From Arsenicicoccus piscis (GTDB taxonomy: Bacteria > Actinomycetota > Actinomycetes > Actinomycetales > Dermatophilaceae), in NCBI RefSeq assembly GCF_022568835.1, contig NZ_JAKZHV010000007.1:118799-182798 (forward strand): a DNA stretch of 64,000 nucleotides, in the 5' to 3' direction. The notes under the pieces are model-generated. The model searched no databases, was not told the DNA's origin, and saw only the letters and a program-made list of their open reading frames with translations. How positions within the stretch are numbered: position 1 is the first letter of the stretch; every line of letters begins with the position of its first letter. Below, piece after piece: positions 1-12,416 of this stretch. The position numbers and the translations under genes were made by a program.

Positions 1-2062
1 CTTCGTCGGACGGCGTCGTGCAGGTCACCGGCCGCGACCTGGTCGAGATCGAGATGCTGCGCACCGAGGTGACCGGCGAGCTCGCGGGCCAGGTGCAGTC
101 GGATCCCCCGGCCCGGCTGCTCGCAGTCGATGACGACGGCGGCCGTGCCCGTGGCCCGGATCCCCTCGGCGACCCGGCGCGCCCGCGGAAGGGCCGCTCG
201 CCCACCGCTGCTCGCCCGTCCGTCGGTCAGCACGACGAGCATCGCTCGGCGGTGCGGGTCGCGGGCGCGCTCGCGCGACACCACCTCGTAGCCCACCTCG
301 AGCCCCTGCGCGAGCGGCGTGCGCCCGCCCGTGGGGACCTTCGCGAGCAGCCGCTCGGCGAGCTCCACGGAGGACGTGGGGGGCAGCACCAGGGTGGCCT
401 GCGAGCCCGCGAAGGTCACCACTGCCACCTTGTCACGGCGCTGGTAGGCATCCAGCAGCAGAGACACGCAGGCCGTCTTGACCTCCCGGATCCGGGCAGC
501 CGCGCCCATCGACCCGGACGTGTCGACGACGAAGACCACCAGGTTGCCCTCCTTGCCACGGCGGACGGCGCGGCGCAGGTCCAGCGGCGCGACCGACAGC
601 GGCTCCCCCGGTGCGCGGGCACTGTCGGCCGCGCGGCCCGCGGCGGTGAGCACCGTTGCGGTGAGCGCTAGTCCGCGACCTCGGGGATCGCCCGGCAGCA
701 CCGCCCGCACCTGGCGGCCGGTCGCCGTGTCGGCGGTCGAGCGCCGCCCGGCCACCCCCTCACCCGCGTGCGGCAGGGTCAGCAGCCGGGTGCGGTAGGG
801 CGCCCCAGCCTGGGCTCCCGCGGTCGATCCCGCAGGCCCGGGAGCACCCGACGGTGCCTCGGCCGAGTCCGGGCCGTCGGACGGCGGGTCCGGCTGCGAC
901 GCAGCCTCGCTCGGCTCCGGCGGCTTACCCCCGCCCGAGCCGTCGGGTCCACCAGGGTCGTCGTCCGGGCCACCAGGGTCGTCGTCCGGGCCCTCGTCCG
1001 GCGGCTCGGGCAACGCCTCGTCCAGCACCTCGTCCAGGTCGTGCGCGGCGCTGGCGTCGTCGAAGGGGTTGCGCCGTCGCCGGTGCGGCAGCGCCAGCCG
1101 GGCGGCGACCCGGATGTCCTCGTCCTGCACCATGTCCCGACCCGACCAGGCGGCGTGGGCGACGGCGGTGCGCGCGGTGACCAGGTCGCCTCGCATGCCG
1201 TCGACGTCGAAGGCCGCGCAGATCTGCGCGATGGCCGTGATCGCCTCGTCCGGGAGGCGCACCTTCCGCAGCTGCTGCTGTGCGGCCGCGATGCGCGCTG
1301 CCAGTGAAGCCTCCTGCCGCGCAAAGTCGTTCACGAACCCGACCGGGTCGTCCTCGTAGCGCATCCGGCGCCGGACGACCTCGACCCGCACCTCGGGCTC
1401 GCGACTCGCCGCGACGTCGACGGCCAGCCCGAAGCGGTCCAGCAGCTGCGGACGCAGCTCGCCCTCCTCCGGGTTCATGGTGCCGACCAGCACGAACCGG
1501 GCCGCGTGCGTGACGGAGACGCCCTCGCGCTCGATCCGGGCCCGTCCCATCGCGGCGGAGTCGAGGAGGGTGTCGACCAGGTGGTCCGGCAGCAGGTTCA
1601 CCTCGTCGACGTAGAGCATCCCTCGGTGCGCCGCCGCCAGCAGGCCAGGGTCGAAGGACACCTCGCCGCTCGAGAGCAGCCGGTCCAGGTGCAGCGAGCC
1701 GACGACGCGGTCCTCGCTGGCCCCGACCGGGAGCTCTACAAGACGCAGGGGGCGCACGACCCCGCCCGCCGCGTCGGAACCGCCGGCCTCGCCGGTCTTG
1801 CCGGACCCGTCGATGCCGTGGCGCGACGCGTCGGGGCACTGAGGGTCGGGATCGGCTGGGTCGCAGGCGAATCGGCAGTGCTCGATGACCCGGATCGGCG
1901 GCAGGACCCCGGCGAGGGCGCGCACCATGGTGGACTTCGCGGTGCCCTTCTCGCCGCGTACGAGGACGCCACCGATCGCCGGCGACACTGCGGCGAGGCA
2001 CAGCGCCAGACCCATGTCGTCCATGCCGACGACGGCCGAGAAGGGAAAGAGCGTCTCGCTGC

Positions 2063-2066
<4 letters not shown>
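1..2066 (-). CDS. ChlI-ChlD type AAA+/VWA chelatase subunit (probable cobaltochelatase partner of CobN), C-terminus cut by window edge
   Basis: Fused AAA+ ATPase and von Willebrand A protein of the magnesium/cobalt chelatase family; by context it energises cobalt insertion by CobN. The ATG at 2066 overlaps the cobN stop by four bases (ATGA). The frame stays open for 688 codons to the window edge, so only a short C-terminus should be missing. Near residue 35 is a Walker A (GEKGTAKST), then a Walker B-like segment (GMLYVDEVNLL). A linker near residues 355-385, rich in Asp, Pro and Gly, is partly built of an 18-bp tandem repeat (DDPGGP twice). The VWA domain follows with the MIDAS start DTSGSMG (about 511-531). 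Single-chain ChlI-ChlD fusions next to cobN are usual in actinobacteria lacking separate CobS/CobT. The metal is inferred from the neighbours. Confidence 0.88.
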
Positions 2067-5818
<3,752 letters not shown>

Positions 5819-5855
5819 GGTGGCTCCTTGGGGTCCGCGCCCGTAGGGGTCGCGA

Positions 5856-5998
5856 CGACGGGAGTTCCTGGCTCACGGTCCGCCACCTCGCGGTGCCGGG
5901 ACCGCACACAGTGGCGGGACCGCGCCGGAGTCGCACCGGCTTCCTCCGCTGCTGTCGTCAGCGGTGGCGCCGAGGCAGCTGCCCCGACGCAGCGACTC
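5856..5998 (-). promoter_or_regulatory. Cobalamin riboswitch upstream of cobN
   Basis: Read on the minus strand, the region has the conserved core of the class I adenosylcobalamin riboswitch: GGAAGCCGGTGCGACTCCGG followed by CGCGGTCCCGCCACTGTG (5906-5944), then a B12-box-like GAGCCAGGA at 5866-5874. After it come about 40 nt with an AAGGAG ribosome site and the cobN ATG. Such elements shut down cobalamin genes when the coenzyme is abundant. The outer limits are estimates. It faces only cobN; the divergent cobG transcript does not contain it. Confidence 0.9.
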
Positions 5999-6036
5999 TA
6001 GCAGCGGGGTAGCACGACCCACGGCCCCCACCCTCG

Positions 6037-6063
6037 TGGCACGCTCCCCCATGGGCTTAGGGT
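6037..6063 (+). promoter_or_regulatory. Candidate leaderless promoter of cobG
   Basis: TAGGGT at 6058-6063 lies 7 nt before the cobG ATG, the spacing of a -10 hexamer driving a leaderless transcript. A weak -35 (TGGCAC, 6037-6042) is 15 bases upstream. The -35 is unconvincing. Confidence 0.35.
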
Positions 6064-6070
6064 CGAGGTC

Positions 6071-7411
6071 ATGCCAGCCGTCCCCGCCCACACCGCGCCC
6101 GACCAGTGCCCGGGCGCGCTGCGGATGTTCGCCGCCTCGGACGGCCTGATCGCGCGCGTCCGGCTCGCCGGGTCGCCGCTGACGGTCGCCCAGGCCCGCG
6201 CGATCGGGGCGATGGCCGACCAGCTGGGCGACGGGCAGGTGCTGTTCACCACGCGCGCCAACGTCCAGCTGCGGGGGCTGACGGACGCGGGTGCTGCGGC
6301 GTTCGTAGACCGGGTGCGCGAGATCGGGCTGCTCCCCTCCGACACCCACGAGCGGGCGCGCAACATCGTCGTCAGCCCGCTCGGCACGGCCGCCCCGCTC
6401 GAGGCGCTGGCCCGGGCCCTGGACCAGGCCCTGTGCGCCGAGCCCGCGCTCGCCACGCTGAGCGGTCGGTGGCTGATCGGCCTCGACGACGGCTCCGGCG
6501 ACATCGCGTCGCTCCCCCTCGACGTCACCGCCCAGGTGCAGGGCTCGCGCGTCGTCCTGGCGCTCGGCCGCCACCACGACGAGACCGTCTGGGACGTCGG
6601 CCCCGCTGCTGACCCCCAGTCCGTAGCCCGGTTGCTCGCCGACGTCTGCGCGGCCTGGGTCGCCGTGCGGGACGCTCGACCGGACACCCCGTGGAACGTC
6701 GACGACCTCGACCACGTCGGCTGGGACGCGTTGCGGGACAAGGTTTCTCGCCTCCTGCCGCGCGCGACGGCTCAGGTGCGCAGACGGTCTACCGAACCCA
6801 GGCTGGCGGGAGTCGTCCGCGAGGAGAGTGTGCCTGGCGGGTCGCGCACGAGTGGGGCCGGACCGGGCACCGTCACCCTCGTCCTCAAGGCACCGCTCGC
6901 CGCGATCAGCGCCGCCGGGTGGCTGGCGGCCTGCGACGTGGCCGCCGAGGCTGCCGGCACGCTCGCGGTGACGCCCTGGCACACGACCGTCATCGCCGGG
7001 GTGGCCGCCGACGTCGCGTCCGCCGCGCTCGCGGACCTCGCGCGGGTGGGCTGGGTGGTCGACCCCGCCGACCCGTGGTTACGCGTCCACGCCTGCACCG
7101 GTCGACCGGCCTGCGCCAAGTCCCGCGCGGACGTCCAGCTGCGCGCCCGCGAGATCGTCGGCGACCTCGCAGCCGACGCTTCCACGGCGCACCAGCCGCC
7201 TGCGGGGCACCGGCTGCCACTCATGATCTCGGGCTGCGCGAGGCAGTGCGGACACCCCGCGACGCCGCACCTGGCCGTGGTGGCGAGCAGCGACGACAGC
7301 TTTGCGGTGCGCGTCCACGACGGGAGCCACGACACCCAGCGCGGCCTTGAGCATGGCACCCTGAGCGCTGCACAGGTTCGGTCGATGGCGAGGGGCGAGG
7401 GCAGCACGTGA
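6071..7411 (+). CDS. cobG: Precorrin-3B synthase CobG
   Basis: 446-aa ferredoxin-dependent sulfite/nitrite-reductase-like protein that converts precorrin-3A to precorrin-3B in the aerobic cobalamin route. Two half-repeats are visible (N-terminal from about residue 10, second from about 270). A cysteine pair CTGRPAC (about 345-351) and SGCARQCG (about 390-397) would bind the [4Fe-4S] cluster and siroheme. It starts with ATG 71 bp beyond the riboswitch region, divergent from cobN, and its stop overlaps the next GTG by four bases, giving a coupled cobG-cobH-cobIJ operon. Its presence marks the oxygen-dependent pathway. An assimilatory sulfite reductase is excluded by the shorter length and the context. 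Confidence 0.92.
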   Translation: MPAVPAHTAPDQCPGALRMFAASDGLIARVRLAGSPLTVAQARAIGAMADQLGDGQVLFTTRANVQLRGLTDAGAAAFVDRVREIGLLPSDTHERARNIVVSPLGTAAPLEALARALDQALCAEPALATLSGRWLIGLDDGSGDIASLPLDVTAQVQGSRVVLALGRHHDETVWDVGPAADPQSVARLLADVCAAWVAVRDARPDTPWNVDDLDHVGWDALRDKVSRLLPRATAQVRRRSTEPRLAGVVREESVPGGSRTSGAGPGTVTLVLKAPLAAISAAGWLAACDVAAEAAGTLAVTPWHTTVIAGVAADVASAALADLARVGWVVDPADPWLRVHACTGRPACAKSRADVQLRAREIVGDLAADASTAHQPPAGHRLPLMISGCARQCGHPATPHLAVVASSDDSFAVRVHDGSHDTQRGLEHGTLSAAQVRSMARGEGST

Positions 7412-8061
7412 GCGACGGCAGCACCGGGGACGGTCAGCAGGACTACGTCAAGGACGGCGCCGAGATCTACCGGCGCTCCTTCGCGATGATCCGCGAGGAG
7501 GCCGACCTGTCCGCTCTGCCCGACGACATCGCCTACGTCGCCGTGCGGATGATCCACGCCTGCGGCCAGGTGGACCTGGTCCGGGACATCGGCTACTCCC
7601 CCGACGTCGTACGGAAGGCGCGGGCCGCCCTGCAGGCCGGCAAGCCGATCCTGTGCGACGCCACCATGGTCGCGAGCGGGTTGACCCGCAAGCGGCTGCC
7701 CGCCGACAACGAGGTCCTCTGCCTGCTGGGCGATCCCCGCGTGCCCGACCTGGCCCGGCGGATCGGCAACACCCGCACCGCCGCCGCGCTCGAGCTGTGG
7801 GGTGACCGGCTCGACGGCGCGGTGGTGGCCATCGGCAACGCCCCGACGGCGCTGTTCCACCTGCTCGACCTGGTCCGGCGCACCGACGCGCGGCCGGCCG
7901 CCGTTGTCGGCATCCCGGTCGGGTTCATCGGTGCCGCCGAGTCCAAGGAGGCGCTGGCGACCAACGACCTCGGGCTCGACTACCTGGTCGTCCACGGCCG
8001 CCGCGGCGGCAGCGCCATCACCTGCGGCGCGCTCAACGCGATCGCCAGCGAGGTCGAGTGA
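7408..8061 (+). CDS. cobH: Precorrin-8X methylmutase CobH
   Basis: 217-aa CobH/CbiC enzyme that moves the C-11 methyl to C-12 of precorrin-8X, forming hydrogenobyrinic acid. Family signatures are CDATMVASGLTR (about 88-99), the GNAPTALF loop (about 147-154) and the C-terminal RRGGSAITCGALNA with the family's conserved region. The start is GTG at 7408, overlapping the cobG stop (GTGA). The length is normal. The gene is embedded between cobG and cobIJ with no intergenic space, so it must be co-transcribed and probably translationally coupled. Confidence 0.94.
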   Translation: MSDGSTGDGQQDYVKDGAEIYRRSFAMIREEADLSALPDDIAYVAVRMIHACGQVDLVRDIGYSPDVVRKARAALQAGKPILCDATMVASGLTRKRLPADNEVLCLLGDPRVPDLARRIGNTRTAAALELWGDRLDGAVVAIGNAPTALFHLLDLVRRTDARPAAVVGIPVGFIGAAESKEALATNDLGLDYLVVHGRRGGSAITCGALNAIASEVE

Positions 8062-9587
8062 TGGCGGGTCGTCTCGTCGGTGTCGGGCTCGGGCCCGGTG
8101 ATCCAGAGCTGTTGACGCTCAAGGCCGTTCACGCCATCCGCGACGCCGACGTCGTGGTCTACCACTCGGCGCGGCACGGCCGTTCGACGGCCCGCTCCAT
8201 CGCTGCCGAGCACCTGCGCGACGGCGTCGTGGAGGAGCAGCTCGTCTATCCCGTGACCACCGAGGAGACCGACGACCCGCGCGGCTACCGCGCGGTGATC
8301 GACGAGTTCTACGAGCAGTGCGCCGCTCGGCTGCGGACGCACCTGGACCAGGGGCGCACCGTCGCGGTGCTGAGCCTCGGCGACCCACTGCTCTACAGCT
8401 CCTATCAGCACCTGCACGAGCGGCTGTCCGCGGACTACCCCACCGAGGTCGTGCCGGGCATCACATCGATCAGTGCCGCCTCGGCCGCCCTCGCCCAGCC
8501 GCTCGCCGAGGAGACCGAGATCCTCACGGTGATCCCCGGCACCCTCCCCGAGGACCAGCTGGTCGCCGCCATCGACGCCACCGACACCGCCGTGATCATG
8601 AAGCTCGGGCGCACCGTCACCACCGTGCGGAGCGCGTTGGAGCGTGCCGGCCGCCTGGACGACGCCTGGTTGGTCGAGCGCGCGTCGATGGCGGCCGAGC
8701 GCCGGGTCCGGCTCGCGGAGGTCGACCCCGACACGGTCCCCTACTTCGCCGTAGCCCTCCTCACCTCGCGTCAGGCGCGCCCGGCCGTCCCGGCCCCTCC
8801 CGTCGGTGCCGACGTCCCGGTCGGCACGGTGACCGTCGTCGGCACCGGGCCTGCGGGAGCCGAGTGGCTCACCCCGCAGGCCCGGGGCGCCCTCGCGGCG
8901 GCCGACGACCTCGTGGGCTACGTGACTTATGTCGACCGAGTTCCCGTGCGGCCGTGGCAGATTCGGCACGCGTCCGACAACAAGGTCGAGTCGGAGCGAG
9001 CGGCCTTCGCCCTCGACCTGGCGCGACGCGGGCGGGAGGTCTGCGTGGTGTCGTCCGGCGACCCTGGCGTCTTCGCGATGGCGACGGCGGTGCTCGAGGT
9101 GGCGAGCGAGCCGGGCTACCAGGACATCCCCGTGCGCATCGTGCCCGGCATGACCGCCGCCCACGCCGCGGCCGCCCGTGCCGGGGCGCCGCTCGGCCAC
9201 GACTACGCGACCATCTCGTTGTCCGACCGGCTCAAGCCGTGGTCGGTGGTGTCCCGGCGGGTGCGGCTCGCCCTGGAGGCCGACCTGGTCATCGCGATCT
9301 ACAACCCGGCCTCGCGCTCGCGCCGACACCAGGTCGTGGCCCTCAAGGAGCTGATCGGCGAGCACCGCTCCCCCTCGACCCCGGTCGTCGTCGCCCGTGA
9401 CGTCGGCGGCCCCACCGAACGGGTGCGCGTCCTCACCCTCGCCGAGCTGCCGACCGACGAGATCGACATGCGGACCCTGCTCATCATCGGCTCGAGCCAG
9501 ACCGAGCGCGTCAACCGCCGCGGCGCCGGCCCCGGCGGTAGCGACGTCACCATCGCCTGGACCCCCCGCCGCTACCCCGAGGCCTGA
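8061..9587 (+). CDS. cobIJ: CobI-CobJ fusion: precorrin-2 C20-methyltransferase / precorrin-3B C17-methyltransferase
   Basis: 508-aa fusion of two SAM-dependent tetrapyrrole methylases. The N-terminal half (about 1-245) is CobI: GVGLGPGDPELLTLKA at the SAM-binding start, then SLGDPLLYS and VVPGITS. The C-terminal half (about 255-508) is CobJ: VVGTGPAGAEWLTPQA, SSGDPGVFAM and IVPGMTAAHAAAA. The same fusion occurs in mycobacteria. ATG at 8061 is chosen because GAGG lies 7 nt upstream; GTG at 8058 would overlap the cobH stop. It is the last gene of the plus-strand cob operon. The remaining cob genes (cobM, cobK, cobL and others) are not in this window, and a mobile island follows directly. Confidence 0.94.
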   Translation: MAGRLVGVGLGPGDPELLTLKAVHAIRDADVVVYHSARHGRSTARSIAAEHLRDGVVEEQLVYPVTTEETDDPRGYRAVIDEFYEQCAARLRTHLDQGRTVAVLSLGDPLLYSSYQHLHERLSADYPTEVVPGITSISAASAALAQPLAEETEILTVIPGTLPEDQLVAAIDATDTAVIMKLGRTVTTVRSALERAGRLDDAWLVERASMAAERRVRLAEVDPDTVPYFAVALLTSRQARPAVPAPPVGADVPVGTVTVVGTGPAGAEWLTPQARGALAAADDLVGYVTYVDRVPVRPWQIRHASDNKVESERAAFALDLARRGREVCVVSSGDPGVFAMATAVLEVASEPGYQDIPVRIVPGMTAAHAAAARAGAPLGHDYATISLSDRLKPWSVVSRRVRLALEADLVIAIYNPASRSRRHQVVALKELIGEHRSPSTPVVVARDVGGPTERVRVLTLAELPTDEIDMRTLLIIGSSQTERVNRRGAGPGGSDVTIAWTPRRYPEA

Positions 9588-9588
9588 C

Positions 9589-9610
9589 CCCACCCGCCGA
9601 CACGGCACTT
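9589..9610 (+). repeat. Left copy of the direct repeat bounding the island
   Basis: The 22-nt sequence, core CCGACACGGCACTT, recurs at 13934-13956 in the same orientation with one extra C. A second shorter copy of the core follows at 9618-9630, touching the end of the IS481 fragment. Together the outer copies bracket the accessory island. Confidence 0.7.
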
Positions 9611-9627
9611 CGGCACCGACACGGCAC

Positions 9628-9825
9628 TTAGCTGTAGGAGGCCAGCACGTTGTTGACGCGTGATGGGGTCGCGGATGCGGGTGGTTGCCCATCGTGTGCG
9701 CCGTGGGGTCTGTGGTAGTTGTAGTGCCGGTTCCAGACCTCGAGCGCGGCGGTGCGTTCCTGTTCTGAGCGCCAAGTTCGGGCGTAAAGAAACTCCTCGG
9801 CGAGGATCCGGTTGTAGCGTTCGAT
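9628..9825 (-). pseudogene. IS481-family transposase, C-terminal fragment
   Basis: About 65 codons encoding the end of a DDE transposase: IERYNRILAEEF, then NRHYNYHRPHGAHDG and the terminal VNNVLASYS, ending in TAA at 9628. The E of IERYN is the third catalytic acid of the DDE triad; the two aspartates are on the other fragment (11198-12003). Joining the fragments across the IS110 element restores HNGK-IERYNR in one frame, showing that one gene was split by the insertion. The fragment has no start of its own and is non-functional. Confidence 0.88.
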
Positions 9826-9838
9826 GCTCCTATGTTGG

Positions 9839-10957
9839 TCAAGCGGCGGCGTCCACGATGTCGTCGGACGGCTGGGTGAGCATGGCACGGGGGAGGTTGT
9901 TGAACACCTCCCGAGCGATGTATCGCTTGAGGCATCGGATGATTTCTCGCTTGCTCAGGCCTTCTGCCGTGCGGCGGTCGACGTAGGCACGAGTCGGCGC
10001 GTGGTGTCGCATCCGAACGATCGCGACGATGTACAGGGCGCTGTTGGCTGCGCGGTCTCCACCGCGGCTGAGGCGGTGACGGCCGGTGGTGCGGCCGCTG
10101 CTAGCCGGCTGCGGGGCTACGCCGCACAGCTTGGCGAACGCTGCCTCGTTGCGGATGCGTTCGGCGTTGTCACCAGCTGTGACAAGGAACTGACCGGCGA
10201 TCTCGACGCCGACTCCGTGCATCTCGACGAGGTCCGGTGCGGTGGCGGTGACCAGAGCCGCGATCTGCTCGTTGAGGGCCTTGATCTCCGCATCGAGTGT
10301 CTTCCATCGACGGGCCAGGTCGCGCAGCGAGGTCTTCACAGCGGCCATCAGCAGTCGTTCCGGGTTGTGGCTGAGGGAGTGCAGGTCCGTGGTTTCCGGG
10401 CGCAGCCCCATGCAGCGGTTGACCAGGGTGCGCTTGGTGAGGACGACCAGTTCGTCTCGCAGCGGTGAGGGTGCGCCGATCATCACGCCCCATAGGGTGT
10501 TGAACGCCTGGGTGCGGGCCTTGACGGCACTGGCCCGGGTGACACGCAGCGTGCGGATCACCTCGACGGCACCTGACTTTGCCTTCGGAACGGCGGTCGA
10601 GGTTCCAGCGATTACGGCGCGGGCGATCTGCTCGGCGTCCAACCGGTCGGACTTCCCGTCCATACGGCGGGCGAGCCTGTTGGGACGGTTGACCTCCACG
10701 ACCGCGATTCCCTCGGCGCTCAGGTGCCGGGTCAAGGTGGCGCCGTAGGAACCGGTGCTTTCCACGCCGATCGCCTGGACCTGTCCTTGAGCGCGCATCC
10801 ATGCTAGGAGTGCTGCGTAGCCGCTGTCGTTCGCCGTGAACTCCCGGTGGCCCAAGAGCCGACCGTGGGCGTCTACCGCCGCGGCGTAGTGGGTGTGCTT
10901 GTGCGTGTCGACGCCGCCAATGACGGTCACTGGCTCGATCGCGAGTTCGGTTGTCAT
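9839..10957 (-). CDS. IS110-family DEDD transposase/recombinase
   Basis: 372-aa recombinase with an N-terminal RuvC-like DEDD domain: GGVDTHK (about 14-20), VESTGSYG (about 64-71) and KSDRLDAEQ (about 101-109) carry the acidic residues. The C-terminal Tnp_20 domain includes VEMHGVGVEIAGQF and LCGVAPQPASSGRTTGRHRLSRGG, where the conserved region around the catalytic serine lies. The length is normal and the frame is intact. GGAGGAG lies about 10 nt before the ATG at 10957. These enzymes excise a circular donor and insert it site-specifically, guided by an RNA from the element's non-coding end. The protein appears functional. Confidence 0.93.
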   Translation of the reverse strand: MTTELAIEPVTVIGGVDTHKHTHYAAAVDAHGRLLGHREFTANDSGYAALLAWMRAQGQVQAIGVESTGSYGATLTRHLSAEGIAVVEVNRPNRLARRMDGKSDRLDAEQIARAVIAGTSTAVPKAKSGAVEVIRTLRVTRASAVKARTQAFNTLWGVMIGAPSPLRDELVVLTKRTLVNRCMGLRPETTDLHSLSHNPERLLMAAVKTSLRDLARRWKTLDAEIKALNEQIAALVTATAPDLVEMHGVGVEIAGQFLVTAGDNAERIRNEAAFAKLCGVAPQPASSGRTTGRHRLSRGGDRAANSALYIVAIVRMRHHAPTRAYVDRRTAEGLSKREIIRCLKRYIAREVFNNLPRAMLTQPSDDIVDAAA

Positions 10958-11004
10958 GCTGGATTCCGCTCCTCCGCTAGGGCTGTGCTGACGGACGGCG
11001 GCGA

Positions 11005-11190
11005 ACCGGTCGGACGGGCGACAAGTCTGTGACGGGGCTTCTCGTCCAAGCTCCTATCAGGTCAGATCCGTCCGGCCGGCGCGCGCCACGGAGCTGCACC
11101 AGGACCAGCCGACAAATCGAACGCAGGACACCATGGTCATACCTTGGCCGGGGTCAGACCGGCCCCGGTGCAGCGCCACCATAGATTCTT
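11005..11190 (-). ncRNA. Putative IS110 bridge RNA (target-binding then donor-binding loop)
   Basis: Non-coding left end, read in the direction of the transposase. A GGCCGG/CCGGCC stem (11146-11164) comes first. Next is GCGTTCGAT (complement of 11116-11124), a 9-nt perfect complement of the insertion target ATCGAACGC (complement of 9817-9825). Then ATAGGAGC (complement of 11050-11057) is identical to the last 8 nt of the element's right end (9826-9833). Finally TCACAGA (complement of 11026-11032) is complementary to TCTGTGA at the left terminus (11190-11196). Order and polarity match the target loop followed by the donor loop of IS621-type bridge RNAs. The ends of the RNA are estimates, and the second target guide was not found by eye. 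Confidence 0.62.
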
Positions 11191-11197
11191 CACAGAT

Positions 11198-12003
11198 CTT
11201 CCCGTTGTGCCGCGGCGTGTAGGGCGTGATCCGTTGGTGCCGGCTCGCGCCCATCGCATCGGCGAAAGCGGCGGCGCGATAGCAGGAGCCGTTGTCCGTC
11301 ACGATCCGCTCGAGTCGTGTGATGCCGTGGGCCTCGAACCATGCTCTTGCTCGGTCGAGGAACGCGATAGCGGTCACGGCCTTCTCGTCAGGCAGCGCCT
11401 CGGTGTAGGCGAGTCGGGAGTATCCGTCGATCGCAGAGTGTAGGAACACGTAACCGGTCTTCGTGCCGCGAGTTTTCGTCCTCGCCACAGCCTTGGCTTC
11501 GGGGCTGTTCTTCCCGTGCACGCGCCACCCGCCGCCGTCTGGGATGCGGCCGGTCTTCTTGACATCGATGTGCACCATGTGGCCGGCCTCTTAGGGATGA
11601 TTTTCTGCGGTTCCCGGTTGCTCTCGCCGTTCGGGTCGATGAACCTCCGCCGGTTCAGGCCGAGCTGTGCGAGAAGTCGGGTTACGGTTCGGCGGCTGAC
11701 CGGGGTGCCGTCTTGCCGGAGCTCGAACGCGATCCGCGATGCCGGCCATTTGTGTTCGCGGCGCATCGCTTCAATACGTTCAACCAATCGGCCTGGTGTG
11801 GCGGTGGGCTGGCGTGCTGGGGCGGAAGAGTGATCGATCAGCCCGAGCGTGCCGTGTTGCTTGTAGCGGTTCACCCACTTGGACGCTGTCGCGCGGGAGA
11901 TGCCCATCTCGGCGGCCACGTGCGCGATAGGGCGGGTGCGACAGCGCTGGATCAGCCGATTCCTCCCTTCAACTGTGAGTGGCGCGTTCGCATGCACCGA
12001 CAT
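11198..12003 (-). pseudogene. IS481-family transposase, N-terminal fragment with frameshift
   Basis: The fragment starts at ATG 12003 (MSVHANAPLTVEGR) with an HTH region (MGISRATASKWVNRY) and continues in frame to about 11578. There the reading jumps to another frame, GHMVHIDVKKTGRIPDGGGW, which runs to HNGK at 11198. The jump lies next to CCTAAGAGGCCGG and is best read as a one-base indel. Catalytic D residues are visible in HIDVKK and IVTDNG. The 3' end is cut by the IS110 element, and the missing E lies in 9628-9825. The gene is doubly broken; the frameshift could predate or follow the insertion. Confidence 0.87.
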
Positions 12004-12009
12004 GGCCTC

Positions 12010-12384
12010 TCAGTTCACACCCATGAACATGTACGCGGTTGTCACCTGGCCATCAGCGTTGCGGAACACGACGTCGACGCCGCGTCCGACAACGTCGCTA
12101 GAGGGAGCTGTCATCGACCAGCGCAGCAGGAGCGCGTCATCGGCGTCGAGCTGCTGGTCATAGTTGAACACGAGTCGCTTGGTCGCGATCATGTCGTCGT
12201 GAACGCGGGCGATGTGCTCCGCGATCTCTGCCGCGCCGCGGAGGGCGATTCCGAGGGATGAGATCACGAGCTTGCCCTCGGGAGCCCACAGCTTCTCGAT
12301 GATGTGGCGTCGCTGCTCAGGATTTGGCTCGGTCCAGGTCGACAGGTAGTGCTGCTGGAAGTCGATTGGGGTGCTGGCGTTCAT
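12010..12384 (-). CDS. SnoaL-like / NTF2-fold small protein
   Basis: 124-aa protein with the alpha+beta-barrel NTF2-like pattern: an N-terminal helix FQQHYLSTW, LWAPEGKLVISSLG, GAAEIAEHIARVH and strands ending in VTTAYMFMGVN. Relatives are ketosteroid-isomerase or polyketide-cyclase-like enzymes, or simply ligand-binding proteins; the substrate is unknown. GAGGAG precedes the ATG at 12384. It lies 32 bp after the SDR gene on the same strand and is probably its operon partner. The stop is only 6 bp from the IS481 start, so the last residues could have been altered by insertion, although the end looks natural. Confidence 0.72.
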   Translation of the reverse strand: MNASTPIDFQQHYLSTWTEPNPEQRRHIIEKLWAPEGKLVISSLGIALRGAAEIAEHIARVHDDMIATKRLVFNYDQQLDADDALLLRWSMTAPSSDVVGRGVDVVFRNADGQVTTAYMFMGVN

Positions 12385-12416
12385 GGATTCTCCTCAGTGG
12401 ATCTGCGTGTGAGTGG

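Larger units (their letters stand above)
9826..11197 (-). mobile_element. IS110-family insertion sequence, complete, inserted in an IS481 transposase gene
   Basis: The borders are set by the host gene. Removing 1372 bp between the two copies of GAT (9823-9825 and 11195-11197) rebuilds an uninterrupted IS481 transposase reading frame. The element has no terminal inverted repeats, a 372-codon DEDD recombinase, a very short right end (13 nt after the stop) and a long non-coding left end (about 240 nt before the start). That architecture is typical of the IS110 family, whose left end encodes the bridge RNA. Confidence 0.9.

Noticed and set aside
9826..11057. The 8-bp repeat GCTCCTAT (9826-9833 and 11050-11057) as target-site duplication of the IS110 element
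   Set aside because: Excision between these copies does not restore the IS481 reading frame, whereas 9826-11197 does. The second copy is better explained as the donor guide of the bridge RNA.
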